Source: Arachis hypogaea
Lineage: Eukaryota > Streptophyta > Magnoliopsida > Fabales > Fabaceae
Direction of reading: 5' to 3'
Assembly: GCF_003086295.3 (NCBI RefSeq)
Contig: NC_092051.1
Location: 67,829,772 to 67,893,771 of the forward strand
Length of the DNA: 64,000 bases
The position numbers were made by a program, and so were the translations under genes. Positions 45,575-56,811 of this stretch are shown here, piece after piece (the stretch's first letter is position 1; the number at the start of each line of letters is the position of its first letter). The notes beneath the pieces are model-generated. The model searched no databases. It was not told the DNA's origin and was given only the letters and a program-made list of their open reading frames with translations.

Positions 45575-47140
45575 ATGAATTCTCACCCCTCTCGCTTCGA
45601 GTTTGGTTCTAATATTGTTGAAAGGAGTGAAAGTTATAACAGGAACATGCATCAAGGTCAGAGCAATCAAAGATGGATGGAGCCAAGAGGATCTGATCAA
45701 CCCTTTAGGCAACAACACCCTCCAAAATATCATGGACAAAGACCATTCTACAATGCATACCAAGCAAATAGACATGGTGGACAACCTTGTAGTTACCAAC
45801 AAGTCCCACCCTGTGCTTATAGGCCATCCTCTCAACATAACTTCGAACCACCACACTCACAAGCTTCTTTTCACCATTCGCCACCATACGATCCTCATTT
45901 ACCCCGATTCCAATCCAATTACTCCCAAACACCACCACTTCCCAATGTACCACGTCCAAATCCAGCACCCCGAGAATCAGAGGTTCGCCTCAAGGAAACA
46001 GTAAATCAACTTCAAACAACCCTTTATCAACTGGAGCAAGTAATAAGTCAATTATCTTCTAGACGTTCGAACATTCAAGGACCCCCCACAACTCCGTATG
46101 GACAATCTAATGATGAGCGTAGCATGAAAGAGATACTAGAAACTCTAGTGGACAGAACAGGGCATGACTTCGTACTGGAACAAGTAGAGGAAGCTGTCAT
46201 TACACAAGAAGAAGAGTTGGTTGAAGACCTAGGAGACGCTGAGCCTCTATGGGAATCCGAAGTTGTGGAGAATTCTGTCAAGGATGTTACAATTGATGCT
46301 GAGGAGGATAGTACACAGCCCCCAAGGCAAGTCTTTTATGAAGAACTCAACGGAATATTACAAGAAGCAAGTTTTCTTGATGATGATGATCTCAAGTCAA
46401 GTTCTCCCAGTAGTGAACTTGCACCAGCAAGTGAATTCTCTGAGATCGCAGAATCTTCCCCAAGTGAATGCGAAGATGATGCGGAGGTAGATTTCTCTCA
46501 ACCTCTCATTTATGACTTAAGTGACGAGGAAGACATAGAAGGCTTTGATCAGGACATGAATGCAATTGAAGAAATCTGCAAGGAAGTGAAGAAATTCACA
46601 GAAGAGCACAAGGGAGTAGAACTTACAGAACTACTGGAAACACCTATCCCAAGGCCATTACCACCTAATACAAGCTTCAAGTGGGTACAATCCTTAACCT
46701 TTATCTTTACTTTTCCGCTTGAATATGGTTTTCTTGAAACAGATGGCCAGCTTAAAGCTCTCTGCGGCTTTAAGAGTAAGAGGGAAATGGCTCGTACTCA
46801 GAGCTAGTGCACAAGGTTCAATAAGGTTCTACGCTTCAACTTGAAATGTGCGGATTGGCATCATGATCTATCGAATGGATCTCGGAAAATATTTGGTCAC
46901 CTTGGTGAAAATCTACTTTCCAAACTGCCTGGATGGAAAAATATAGATCAAGACGAAGGCGGATTTAAAAGCAAGGTTTGGGATCCTGGAATCTATTCTG
47001 ACATTCGTCACCCCGGGAGCCTGAGAATATGTTTGAAGCTGCAAAGAAGCTTCACATGCCTAGTTTGGGACCCCGGAGGCTATTGGCATTCCAAACGTTG
47101 GTGGAGATTTCTGGATGAATTTAAGCGCAAGCCACCATAA
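45575..47140 (+). pseudogene. R10 ORF1, gag-position protein with Trp-rich C-terminus, one stop
   Basis: I take the ATG at 45575 (MNSHPSRFEFG), because residues from the upstream ATG at 45530 look like untranslated leader. The N-terminus is rich in Tyr, Pro, Gln and His. A short heptad-like stretch (VNQLQTTLYQLEQVISQL) follows, then a long acidic region. A TAG at 46805-46807 breaks the frame, which continues open for 111 codons to 47140. The C-terminal module has LSNGSRKIFGHLGEN, SKVWDPG, LVWDPGGYW and WWRFLDEFKRKPP. The same module is in R11 and R3. I recognise no named domain; placement suggests gag-like function. Confidence 0.78.
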
Positions 47141-47157
47141 CAGGAAGCTCATCCAAT

Positions 47158-47207
47158 GTCCAACTTAAGGACTTTAACTAAAAGTGCTAGGTGGGAGACA
47201 ACCCACC
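47158..47207 (+). promoter_or_regulatory. R10 hairpins I and II
   Basis: Hairpin I is GTCC-AACTTAA-GGAC (47158-47172); hairpin II is GGTGGG-AGACAA-CCCACC (47190-47207). They follow the ORF1 stop by 18 bases. Both stems differ from R1 by paired changes. Confidence 0.75.
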
Positions 47208-47319
47208 ATGGTATGGTCGTTTCTTCTTCAGCTTTATTTCGTGTTATTTATTTTTATTTCCTTTTTCAATCGAACCTAAATATTATTCATTCGCATTGCA
47301 TACTGCATACTTGCATACC

Positions 47320-48697
47320 TGATAAACCACTATTTTATGGTTTATCTTGTGCTCAATTGAGTGGTTTTTATTAACTCTTTACCCACTTATTCATACTATT
47401 TGCATGGTTTTACGTTTGCCTTCCTAATTATGTGCTTTGATTGAAAACATGCTTCTTTGATCTTATATTTGCTTATTATTAATCCTCTCTTATTACCATT
47501 AGATGCCTTGATATGTGTGTTAAGTGATTTCAGATATTATAGGGCAGGAATGGCTCAGAGGATAGAAAGGAAGCATACAAAAGTGGAAGGAATACAAGAA
47601 GTTGGAGAAATTGCCAAGCTGTCCAGCCTGACCTCTTCGCACTCAAACGGTTATAACTTTAGCTACAAAGGTCCAAACGACGCGATTCTAGTTGCGTTGG
47701 AAAGCTAACGTCTGGGGCTTCGATTTGATATATAATATGTTATTGTTTCCCTGACGCTAAGCGACGCGACCACGTGATCCATGCGGCCGCATCGCAGTGA
47801 TAGAAATCCAGCGTGGCAAAATTCGAAACCAGCGAATTCTGGATTGTTTCTGACCTAGTTTGCGGCCCAGAAAACACAGATTAGAGGCTATAAAGTGGGG
47901 GACTGCATCCGTTTAAGAGAGGCTCACACATATTTACAATTTTAGGAGTAGATGTAGTTTTTAGAGAGAGGTTCTCTCCTCTCTCTTAGGATTAGGATTT
48001 AGGATTTCTCTTAGTTTTAGAGTGACTCTCAATCCCAGGTTCTTTATTTTTATTTATTTTTTCAATTTAATTTATGAATTCCCATGTTATGATTTTGAAC
48101 ATTTTATTTAATATAATTCGAAGTATTTCAGACTTATGATTGCTCTCTTTAATTTATTATTGCCCTGTGTTTATCCAAATTATTTTCATTCTAGTAGAAT
48201 TTCCCCCCTTTTGGCTTTGGTTAAATAATTGGTGACTCTTGAGTTATCAAACTCATTGTTGATTGAGAATTGGAATTCTTCAAGAATTAATTCATCCACT
48301 TAACTTATCTTCATAGTTAGAGGTTAATAAAGTGGGAGAAAAATCCAATTCTCATTACAATTGATAAGGATAACTGGGATAGGACCTCCAGTCTTCATAC
48401 CTTGCCAAGAGTCTATTTTATTATTACTATTTTATTTTATTCTTTTTGTGCAACATATTGCTTTCTTACTTCCAAAACTCCCAATTTACAATACTCATAA
48501 CCAATAATAAGAACATACCTCCCTGCAATTCCTTGAGAAGACGACTCGAGGTTTAATACTCGGTTATCAATTTAAAAAGGGGTTTGTTACTTGTGACAAC
48601 CAAAACATTTGTATGAAGGGATTTTTGTCGGTTTAGAGACTATATCTACAACGCGACTGTTTTATGACATTCTTTACTGGCAAAAATTCCAACGTCA
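47320..48697 (+). repeat. R11 5' LTR (1378 bp)
   Basis: It starts TGATAAACCACTATTTTATGG and ends TTCCAACGTCA. A TATAAA box is at 47889-47894, followed by a GAGAGGTTCTCTCCTCTCTC leader. A module ACTTTAGCTACAAAGGTCCA at about 47657 is shared with the R12 LTR. Confidence 0.92.
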
Positions 48698-48700
48698 AAA

Positions 48701-48718
48701 TGGCGCCGTTGCCGGGGA
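48701..48718 (+). promoter_or_regulatory. R11 primer binding site, tRNA-Asp type
   Basis: TGGCGCCGTTGCCGGGGA is a perfect complement of the plant tRNA-Asp 3' end, three bases after the LTR. Confidence 0.93.
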
Positions 48719-48998
48719 ATTGCAAACGTGTACCTTATTATTGGTTATTGTAAATATTTTTTTGCTTTTTGATTGTTTATTTGTTTTTATTTTTGTTTTT
48801 ATTTTTGCTTTTTCATAAATTAAAGAGGTTATTGGTTTTTATTTAGTTATTAAAATTTTTTTTTTCAAAAATTTGTTCTTAGTGTTCATCTTGATCTTCA
48901 AGTTGTTCTTCGCGTTCATCTTGACCTTCAAGCTGTTCTTAGTTGTTTTCTTCGTTTTGATCTAAAAATTTGAAATTTGGTGTCATTTTATTGTTTTT

Positions 48999-49316
48999 AT
49001 GGTTGAAAGCTTAAAGTTTAAATGTAAAGGTTGGTGTAAAGCTCCACTGAATGGGTCTAGGAAGTTGTTTGGCCGCTTACGTGAGAATTCAGACTGCTTG
49101 CCACCCGGAGGGAACAATATTGCTCAACCAAAACACGGGTACAAAAGCAAGATTTGGGACCCCGGAATCCAATCTAAAAATCAGCACTCTTGGGGCCTTG
49201 TCACATGCTTTAACTTACTTGAAGGCTTTCTGCGCCTAGTTTGGGGTCCCGGAGGACATTGGAATCATAAACATTGGTGGAGATTCCTGGATGAGTTCAA
49301 GCACAAGCCACCATAA
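48999..49316 (+). CDS. R11 ORF1: short protein keeping only the Trp-rich C-terminal module
   Basis: This intact 105-codon frame starts MVESLKFKCKGW and carries LNGSRKLFGRLREN, YKSKIWDPG, LVWGPGGHW and WWRFLDEFKHKPP. It is collinear with the last 110 residues of R10 ORF1; the Tyr/Pro-rich and acidic parts are absent. Upstream (48720-48998) is AT-rich, with two tandem copies of a 30-base CTT-rich unit (about 48876-48940). Whether it is translated is unknown, but it has no stop or frameshift. Confidence 0.55.
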   Translation: MVESLKFKCKGWCKAPLNGSRKLFGRLRENSDCLPPGGNNIAQPKHGYKSKIWDPGIQSKNQHSWGLVTCFNLLEGFLRLVWGPGGHWNHKHWWRFLDEFKHKPP

Positions 49317-49333
49317 CAAAGGATTCCCCAAAT

Positions 49334-49383
49334 GTCCAACTTAAGGACAATAACTAAAAGTGCTAGGTGGGAGACAACCCACC
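49334..49383 (+). promoter_or_regulatory. R11 hairpins I and II
   Basis: GTCC-AACTTAA-GGAC (49334-49348) and GGTGGG-AGACAA-CCCACC (49366-49383) have the same stems, loops and order as R10. Confidence 0.75.
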
Positions 49384-49509
49384 ATGGTATAATCGTTCCT
49401 TTTTCATTTTTTAGTTTATTTGTTTTTGAGTTTTATTTTATTGAACCTGGAGTTTTGCATCACATCCATATTAACACTGCATTCTGCATTTTCTTTTCAG
49501 ACTAAAAAA

Positions 49510-50045
49510 AAAAAGCGAGCACGCGACGCGACCGCATCAGCGACGCGTCCGCGTCGCAAGGAGATGAGAGAATAATAAATTGAACAGAAAGTTACGCAGG
49601 AGCAGCGCTGGAAGCGTGCCAATGGCACAAATCACCCCACGCGACCGCGTCGCTGACGCGACCGCGTCATATGGGAATAATGGCCTCCCACGCGACCGCG
49701 TCAACCACGCGGCCGCGTGACCTGAAATCGGCGTAAAAAGGGTGTATGGCCGAAAGTTGAGCTGGAGTTGGGCTGGACTCGTGCTGGTAGCCCAAGCCCT
49801 ACCACGCGACCGCGTGCCCCACGCGGCCGCGTCATTTTAAGAAGATGGCCACTCACGCGATCGCATCGACCACGCGACCGCGTCACCCCGGATTTTGGCA
49901 ATACTAAGTTTTGAACAGAGAGTTGTGCGACCATGAGGCTGCACTCGCGCCACTAGCACAAATCGAGTCACGCGATCGCGTGCCCCACGCGTCCGCGTCA
50001 CCTGACCTTATTGTGCCTTACGCGACCGCGTTGCCAGCGTCGCAC
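49510..50045 (+). repeat. R11 ACGCGACCGCGT / ACGCGGCCGCGTGAC array
   Basis: Self-complementary words such as ACGCGACCGCGTC and CCACGCGGCCGCGTGACC recur in pairs every 50-70 bases. Matching arrays are in R10 at 53570-54045 and in the R10 LTRs. The minus-strand 77-codon frame here is repeat-derived. Confidence 0.85.
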
Positions 50046-50563
50046 AACCTATCCAGATTAGTGCCAATTTTCTTATCTTTTCTCTTCTAATCCTAATTTC
50101 TTCCTTCTCTCTCCTTTCTCACTTTCTTTTTCTACTTCTCATTCTTTTTTACTTTCATTTTATTTATTTGCATACTTTCATTCATTGCATATTTTTATTT
50201 TTCTAAAATTATTATTGGTGTTCAAATATTCTTAATCAACTGTTACATCTTTTCTGGTATTTTCTTGATGCTTAGTGACTTGTTTTATTTTGAATAGGTA
50301 ATATTATTTATATCAATGCCAATCTTTTATGCCTGTATTACTTTTACATTGATATGAATTTATATTATCTCTCCTTACCCACACTCTCTCCCTCATTGTT
50401 GCAATATTTTGCACCACTAGTATGCCATGTGCTTCTATTGTTTTCTCACTTGCATGTTGTAGCTACCATGTAATCGAGACCCTCACTTTTGGCATTAACC
50501 AACCCATGTTTTATTTGTTTTCTATCTTTGCTTTGGGTTACTTTCCTTCCCTTTTTATTTCAG

Positions 50564-50722
50564 GATGGCCACCAGGAAGAGAACCGGAAGATGTTTACAT
50601 GGGAAAGACAAACAAGTTCCTACGCACATTCCTTGATGAGAAAAGCGTCAGTTGAAACAACCTGTCCACCTGCACATCTCAGCATGCACCGAGGACGGTG
50701 TAATCTTTAAGTGTGGGGAGGT
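50564..50722 (+). pseudogene. R11 ORF2 remnant, start and end joined
   Basis: After TTTATTTCAG, an ATG at 50564 (MATRKRTG) is in the position of the ORF2 start in R10 and resembles its basic N-terminus. The frame ends within about 25 codons. The following 130 bases lead straight to CACCG-AGGA-CGGTG (50687-50700) and TTAAGTGTGGGGAGGT (50707-50722). The body of ORF2 has been deleted. Confidence 0.5.
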
Positions 50723-52173
50723 CGATACCGATCTCCGTGGGTTAGTACTTTCTTTTCAACACCAATAATCTTATTTTCTTTATTTGTTCATTGTTGCATC
50801 TGCATATTTAATTGCATATTTGTTTGATTTTGTGCATTTAGTTACTACTTGGTTAAAATAATAAATCTCTTTTTAAGATCCTATTTTTGAAAAAAAAATT
50901 TCACTAATTTAAATAAAAATTAAAAAAAAAATTTTATGTGTTAAATTTGTTTGAAGTTGTATTTGGAACATGGTTTTTGAGCCAAAGAATACACAACCTG
51001 TGAGACTTTGAGCTTATTTACATGGTTACATTATTTAACCATAAATATTTTATTCCTATGTGTTTCCTTCTCTATGATTGTAATCTGTATTTTGTTCCAG
51101 TCTATATGTCCTTTGTTTAGTATATTTACATGCTTGCGTATGATTGAGGCCATATTTGATTATCAACTCACTTACCCCAAATAAGCCTACCTTTTACATC
51201 ACCTTTGTTAGCCCCTTGAGCTTTTAATCCCCTTCTGTTCTATAACCACATCACTAGCCTTAAGCGGAAAACAAATTAATTATCCCAATTGAATCTTTGG
51301 TTAGCTTGAGATAGAGATTGTGTAGCAAATAAGTGTGGGGAAATTTTGGGAACATGGGTTGATAAGGGAATGTAACATGTTTCTAATTTATTTGAATATT
51401 GGGAATTTGGGAACCTACTCATGAAAAACCAAAATAGAAAAATAATGGAGAATCCATATGCATTGATAAGTTATGTTTGCTTTTATGATTCAAAAAAAAA
51501 AAGAGAAAAAGAGAAAAAGAAAAAAAAATATAATATAAATGAATAAATAAGGGGACAAAATTACCCCAATATTAAGTTTAATAAAGATCAATGCACATGT
51601 GATAAAAATTAAAGAAAATTTGGTACATGAGTATGAAAATTATACAAAAGTGGGAATTATGGGTAGCTAGGCATGGATTTAAAAGTATATAGAGTATATG
51701 TATATTAGGTGAGAGCTTAGGTTAATTGAAGATTCATATTATAGCTCACTTGGTCATACATATATCCTTACCTTTACCTCAGCCCCATTACAACCTTGAA
51801 AAGACCTCATGATGTTTGCATTAGTACATTAAATATTTGTTGATTGGTTAGATGAAGAACAAGGTTTAGAAAGCATGACTAGAGAAGAGTAGAGTGAATA
51901 ACCCTATACACTTGAGAGATTAGAGTGATATACACTACCAGTGAGGGTTCAGTGCTTAATTCTATGTTCCCTACTTTCATAAGCTATCTTCTTACAAGTT
52001 TACTTATCTTTTACTGTATAATTTGAATTAGTGAAATCTGATTTATGTTTGTCTTGAAGAGCTTATTTACTTTTTAACCAAGTAGGTAGAATCATTTCAC
52101 ATTTAGTTGCATTCATATAGATAGGATTGCATTTCATACCATTCCTCTTCATCTCTATAGCTTCTCTTGAGCT
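50723..52173 (+). other. R11 3' non-coding region
   Basis: It is AT-rich with no supported gene. An AAGTGTGGGGA motif at 51331 echoes the polypurine tract. A run of A and GA lies at 51490-51530. The last 500 bases are diverged homologues of 57970-58530 in R10. Confidence 0.6.
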
Positions 52174-52211
52174 TAGCATGAGGACATGCTAGTGTTTAAG
52201 TGTGGGGAGGT
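52174..52211 (+). promoter_or_regulatory. R11 hairpin III and polypurine tract
   Basis: TAGCATG-AGGA-CATGCTA (52174-52191) is followed by TGTTTAAGTGTGGGGAGGT ending at the 3' LTR start, 52212. AAGTGTGGGGAGGT is a good polypurine-tract candidate. Confidence 0.8.
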
Positions 52212-53548
52212 TGATAAACCACTATTTTATGGTTTATCTTGTGCTCAATTGAGTGATTTTTATTAACTCTTTACCCACTTATTCATACTATTTGCATAGT
52301 TTTACGTTTGCCTTCCTAATTATGTGCTTTGATTGAAAACATGCTTCTTTGATCTTATATTTGCTTATTATTAATCCTCTCTTATTACCATTAGATGCCT
52401 TGATATGTGTGTTAAGTGATTTCAGATATTATAGGGCAGGAATGGCTCAGAGGATAGAAAGGAAGCATGCAAAAGTGGAAGGAATACAAGAAGTTGGAGA
52501 AATTGCTAAGTTGTCCAGCCTGACCTCTTCGCACTCAAACAGTTATAACTTTAGTTACAAAGGTCCAAATGACGCGATTCCAGTTGCGTTAGAAAGCTAA
52601 CGTCCGGGGCTTCGATTTGATATATAATATGTTATAGTTTCCCTGACGCTAGGTGACACGACCGCGTGATACATGCGGCCGCGTCGCAGTGACAAAAATC
52701 CAGCGTGGCAAAATTCGAAACCAGCGAATTCTGGACTGTTTCTGACCCAGTTTGCGGCCCAGAAAACACAGATTAGAGGCTATAAAGTGGGGGACTGCAT
52801 CCATTCAAGAGAGGCTCACACATATTTACAATTTTAGGAGTAGATGTATTTTTTAGAGAGAGAGGTTCTCTCCTCTCTCTTAGGATTAGGATTTAGGATT
52901 TCTCTTAGTTTTAGAGTGACTCTCAATCCCAGGTTCTTTATTTTTATTTATTTTTTCAATTTAATTTATGAATTCCCATGTTATGATTTGAACATTTTAT
53001 TTAATATAATTCGAAGTATTTTAGACTTATGATTGCTCTCTTTAATTTATTAATGCCCTGTGTTTATCCAAATTATTTTCATTCTAGTAGAATATCCCCC
53101 CTTTTGGCTTTGGTTAAATAATTGGTGACTCTTGAGTTATCAAACTCATTGTTGATTGAGAATTGGAATTCTTCAAGAATTAATTCATCCACTTAACTTA
53201 TCTTCATAGTTAGAGGTTAATAAAGTGGGAAAAAAATCCAATTCTCATTACAATTGATAAGGATAACTGGGATAGAACCTCCAGTCTTCATACCTTGCCA
53301 AGAGTCTATTTTATTATTACTATTTTATTTTATTCTTTTTGTGCAACATATTGCTTTCTTACTTCCAAAACCCCCAATTTACAATACTCATAACCAATAA
53401 TAAGAACATACCTCCCTGCAATTTAAAAAGGGGTTTGTTACTTGTGACAACCAAAACGTTTGTACGAAGGGATTTTTGTCGGTTTAGAGACTATATCTAC
53501 AACGCGACTGTTTTATGACATTCTTTACTGGAAAAAATCCCGACATCA
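52212..53548 (+). repeat. R11 3' LTR (1337 bp, 41-base deletion)
   Basis: It matches the 5' LTR but lacks the stretch from CCTTGAGAAGACGAC to GGTTATCAATTTA near 53425. The deletion lies between short CAATT repeats. A TATAAA box is at 52781-52786. It ends GACATCA at 53548. Confidence 0.92.
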
Positions 53549-53569
53549 ATACCTGCATAAAAAAAAGGG

Positions 53570-54045
53570 GTGCGCGACACGACCGCATCACCCATGCGAT
53601 CGCGTCACTTACGAAAAACACTACCCACGCGTTCGCATCATTCACGCGGCCGCGTGATCTGGAGTTCGGCGTAAATCCCCAACGTCCAGAGAGTTAGGTT
53701 GGAATCGTGCGGCCATTGTGCGTTTCGCACAAAATGACCCACGCGGTCGCATCCCTGACACGATCGCGTCACTTGCACAACACCAATCTCACTCGACTGC
53801 GTGAGCGACGCGATCACATCGCATGGATTGCACCACCACCCCAGAGGAGACAGAGAGTTGCGCTGAAACGACGCTGGAATTATGCGTTTAGCACAATTTC
53901 CAGCGATGCAATCGCATGCCTCACTCGACCGCATCATTCATAATTTACCCATTCCACGCGATCGCGCTACCCACGCGATCACGTCGACCCCCATTTCACC
54001 CCGGCCATGCGACCGCGTGCCCCACGCGATCGCGTGGATTCAAAT
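53570..54045 (+). repeat. R10 ACGCGATCGCGT array
   Basis: Words such as CCCACGCGATCGCGTG and CACGCGGCCGCGTGAT recur in pairs. The place relative to ORF1 and ORF2 is the same as in R11. Many CG sites appear decayed to TG or CA. Confidence 0.82.
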
Positions 54046-55319
54046 TTAATAACCCATTCGCGCCCCCCAGCCCCCTCTCCTTCCTCTCTTCTCTCCACAA
54101 CCACCACCCACAACTTCCAACCACCACCACTGCCCACCGCAACCCCGACGACCACCCAGAAGCCGCCGCCACGCCATCCCCCTTCCTTCTTCCCCATCTT
54201 TCTTCTTCTTCTTTTCTTTTCTCCCTCACCGCGCCGCCGTCACCACCTCACCGCGCTGCCATCACAACCGCACCACCCATCACCACCCACACCCCCTTCC
54301 TTCCCTTTCCCCTACCCACATTACCCTACCCCAAACCTCCCCTGCCTCCGCAAGCCCTCACCGCCGCCGTACCACCCTAAACCGCCACATCAGCCGCCAA
54401 CGCCACCACCCCCAGCCACCTCTCTGCCCCACTTTCATTCCTACGCCTTCCAGGTTCTGCTGAACGCCACCCTTCTTTCCTTTCATCGTTAATTTCCTAT
54501 TTTTCTGTTTATGTTCATCATTAGGCTAGTTAGATATGCATGTTGTAGTGGATTCTAGGTTGTTAGGTAGCTTAGGATGTGATTAGTGGATTTAGGCCTG
54601 TTTAATTGCGCTGTTCAAGTTTCTTGTTTTCTAATTTTCGCAATTCTGCTATTGCTGTGATATTAGTATTGTTCATATGCTGTAATTTCTTGTTTCATGC
54701 TGCTTTTTACACTGCTTTTCCATGTTCATATTCCCTTTATGTAATTGCAGCTATATTTTAATTCATATGAGCTATTCTGATTGCTATTTATTTTCCGGGA
54801 ACATCCAATTTTAGCCGGGATGCTGCCCAAATTTCTGTAAATTATTTTGATTTTCATTCAACTTGCACTCTGCTTTACTCAGCTTTTACCAAACCAATTC
54901 TTGAATGACAGGGCAAGCTTCCTTATTCTTTTTCATTTCCTGGTTTATAAATTGCATCTTAGATGATTCAATTCCACTCTTTGCTATATTCATTTGATTC
55001 ATCCTTAACTTCCTTGTTTGAATTTGAGTTATCTGTTGCTTTAATTTGTGAATTCTCGTTATTTAGGAAATGCTCTTCATGCCACTTACTCTAATCCACT
55101 TTTTACTAATTCACTAATTTTAACTACCTAACCTCTTACCTTTCAAAACATCTCTTCTGGTTTTTCACTATTCTCTCTAACATTCTAACCATTTCATGAC
55201 GGACGTTTTTCCTACTTAACATGAATCCTTTTACATTTTGGATTGTGAATTTTTATTCTCGGACTTTTCACTCCTATACAATCCTTAATGCACATTTACT
55301 TGGTTTTCTATTTTTCAGG
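54046..55319 (+). other. R10 ORF2 leader with possible intron
   Basis: A CCACC-rich, CT-rich block (54060-54480) resembles a plant 5' leader. AT-rich DNA with T-runs follows and ends TTTTTCAG immediately before the ORF2 ATG at 55320. This looks like a leader exon and intron with a 3' splice site at 55318, by inference only. Proline-rich frames of about 150 codons here are low-complexity by-products. Confidence 0.45.
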
Positions 55320-56769
55320 ATGTCTGACACCCAAAGAAAAGGAAAAGGAAAGGCAACAACTGGCAAACGGAAAAGAGGAGAAGCCTCCATGTCCATCCTA
55401 GACCTCATGCATGATGACTCCTGGCGGGAGAAACACTTTACCCCGTAGGAAAAGGCTGACCAGCTACTCCCTGCTACTGATCCCATTAAGTTTGCAAACC
55501 GCTACTACAAGAGCTTAAGTATCCGGTGTTTGCAAACTTCAGGAACCTGTACCTGGAGAGGACTCTGAAGATCCCAGAAGAACTCCAGCGATACACCTCT
55601 GATCAGATCAAACAAAGAGGCTGGTTCTTCCTGGAAAGAAACTTGAGTGAGGTCAATGCATCTTGCGTAAGGGAATTTTACTGCAATTACTTCAAAACTT
55701 CCCTAGATGCAGTAAACCTAAGAGGGAAGCAGATTCTGGTCACTGAAGAGGCCATAGAGGATGTTCTGAAGCTTCTGCCTAAATCTGATCAGCTGAATGG
55801 TTATCAAAAAGCTGAGGAGGATATACGCTTCATGAAGTTTGATTGGGATGAAGTCAAGGCCAGGATAGCCCTTGACCCGACTGTCCCATGGGTCATGGGT
55901 CAGAACACCACCATGCCTAAGGGAATTAAGCGGGCATACTTGAACGATGAGGCTCGGCTATGGCATCAGATCCTAAGCAACTTTATTATGCCGAGTACTC
56001 ACGAGACGGAGCTACCTGCCGCTATGATCACCCTCCTATGGTGTGTGATGGAGGGTAAGGACCTGTACCTGCCATGCTTCATTCGGTACTACATGGCCAG
56101 GGTCCACGTCCGAGGCACTCTCCCCTTCCCCTATCTGATTACACAGCTTGGCCATCAAGCTGACGTGCCCTGGGAGGATGCTGATGAGAAGCCACCTGCT
56201 AGAGAATGCAAGAAAGTTATCCCTCACAGCAGGAACTTTCTGGCTTTGGGCTACAGACCTCCATTCCTCACTCCTACTGATGAGACAGCCACACCATCTG
56301 CCGGCCCCTCTTCCTCCACAGCTACTCCTGCTACCACCACTGCACCTCCACCTGCCTCAGAGCCGGTTTATCACCTAGTGCACTGCCTATTTCGACAGCT
56401 AGACCAGATGGAGCGCCGCAACCGGCACCGATATGAGAGAGCTGAGCATCGCAGCAAGCGACGCTGTGAGCACCTGAAGTTGATGATACGATCTAACGAT
56501 ATCCCCTCCGAGCCTGACACACCATTAGAGCCATCTGAAGAGGAGGCGGATGATCACGAGGCAGATACCCATCCTAGAGAGAGGCTGAGCAGGTAGGCAC
56601 AGAGCAGGCTGCATCACAGTAGGAGGCTACGCATCATATTCAGGCTGCAGACCCTGAGGTTCCTATTCAGTCAGCACCTCCTCTGCAGGAGGCAGACCCT
56701 CAGACCACCACTACAGAGACTCCAGCTACCCACCCTTCCCGTGATGACACCCCTTCACACCCTACTTGA
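55320..56769 (+). pseudogene. R10 ORF2: putative plant transposon protein domain (PF20167-like)
   Basis: The ATG at 55320 starts a basic N-terminus (MSDTQRKGKGKATTGKRKRG). A TAG at 55446-55448 and a one-base deletion near 55510 break the frame. From 55526 it is open for 356 codons with IKQRGWFFLERNLSEVN, VREFYCNYF, KGIKRAYLNDEARLWHQIL and a Leu-rich LLWCVMEGKDLYLPCFIRYYM segment. This is the domain seen in R5 and R7, here in its fullest form. A Pro/Thr-rich linker and Arg/Glu-rich likely coiled coil follow. A second frameshift near 56570 and a TAG precede the final TGA at 56767. Function is unknown; the position is that of env-like genes. Confidence 0.82.
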
Positions 56770-56772
56770 TTG

Positions 56773-56811
56773 AGCATCAGGGACGATGCTTCATTTTAAG
56801 TGTGGGGAGGT
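56773..56811 (+). promoter_or_regulatory. R10 upstream copy of hairpin III and purine motif
   Basis: AGCATC-AGGGAC-GATGCT (56773-56790) begins four bases after the ORF2 stop. TTAAGTGTGGGGAGGT follows at 56796-56811. The same module with stem CACCG/CGGTG is in R11 at 50687-50722. Confidence 0.62.

Larger units (their letters stand above)
47320..53548 (+). mobile_element. R11: complete non-autonomous LTR retrotransposon
   Basis: LTRs (47320-48697 and 52212-53548), primer site, ORF1 remnant, hairpins I/II, array, ORF2 remnant, hairpin III and polypurine tract are in order. The 5-bp duplication ATACC lies at 47315-47319 and 53549-53553. The LTRs differ by about 30 substitutions by eye, many of C/T or G/A type, and a 41-base deletion. 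It inserted in R10 downstream of ORF1. Confidence 0.93.

Noticed and set aside
48701..48718. tRNA-Asp gene at primer sites
   Set aside because: Only the 18 bases complementary to the tRNA 3' end are present; no cloverleaf follows.
53916..54492. Proline-rich frames of 154 and 161 codons
   Set aside because: They arise from CCACC low-complexity DNA and the CG-rich array; two frames overlap with equally biased composition and no domain.
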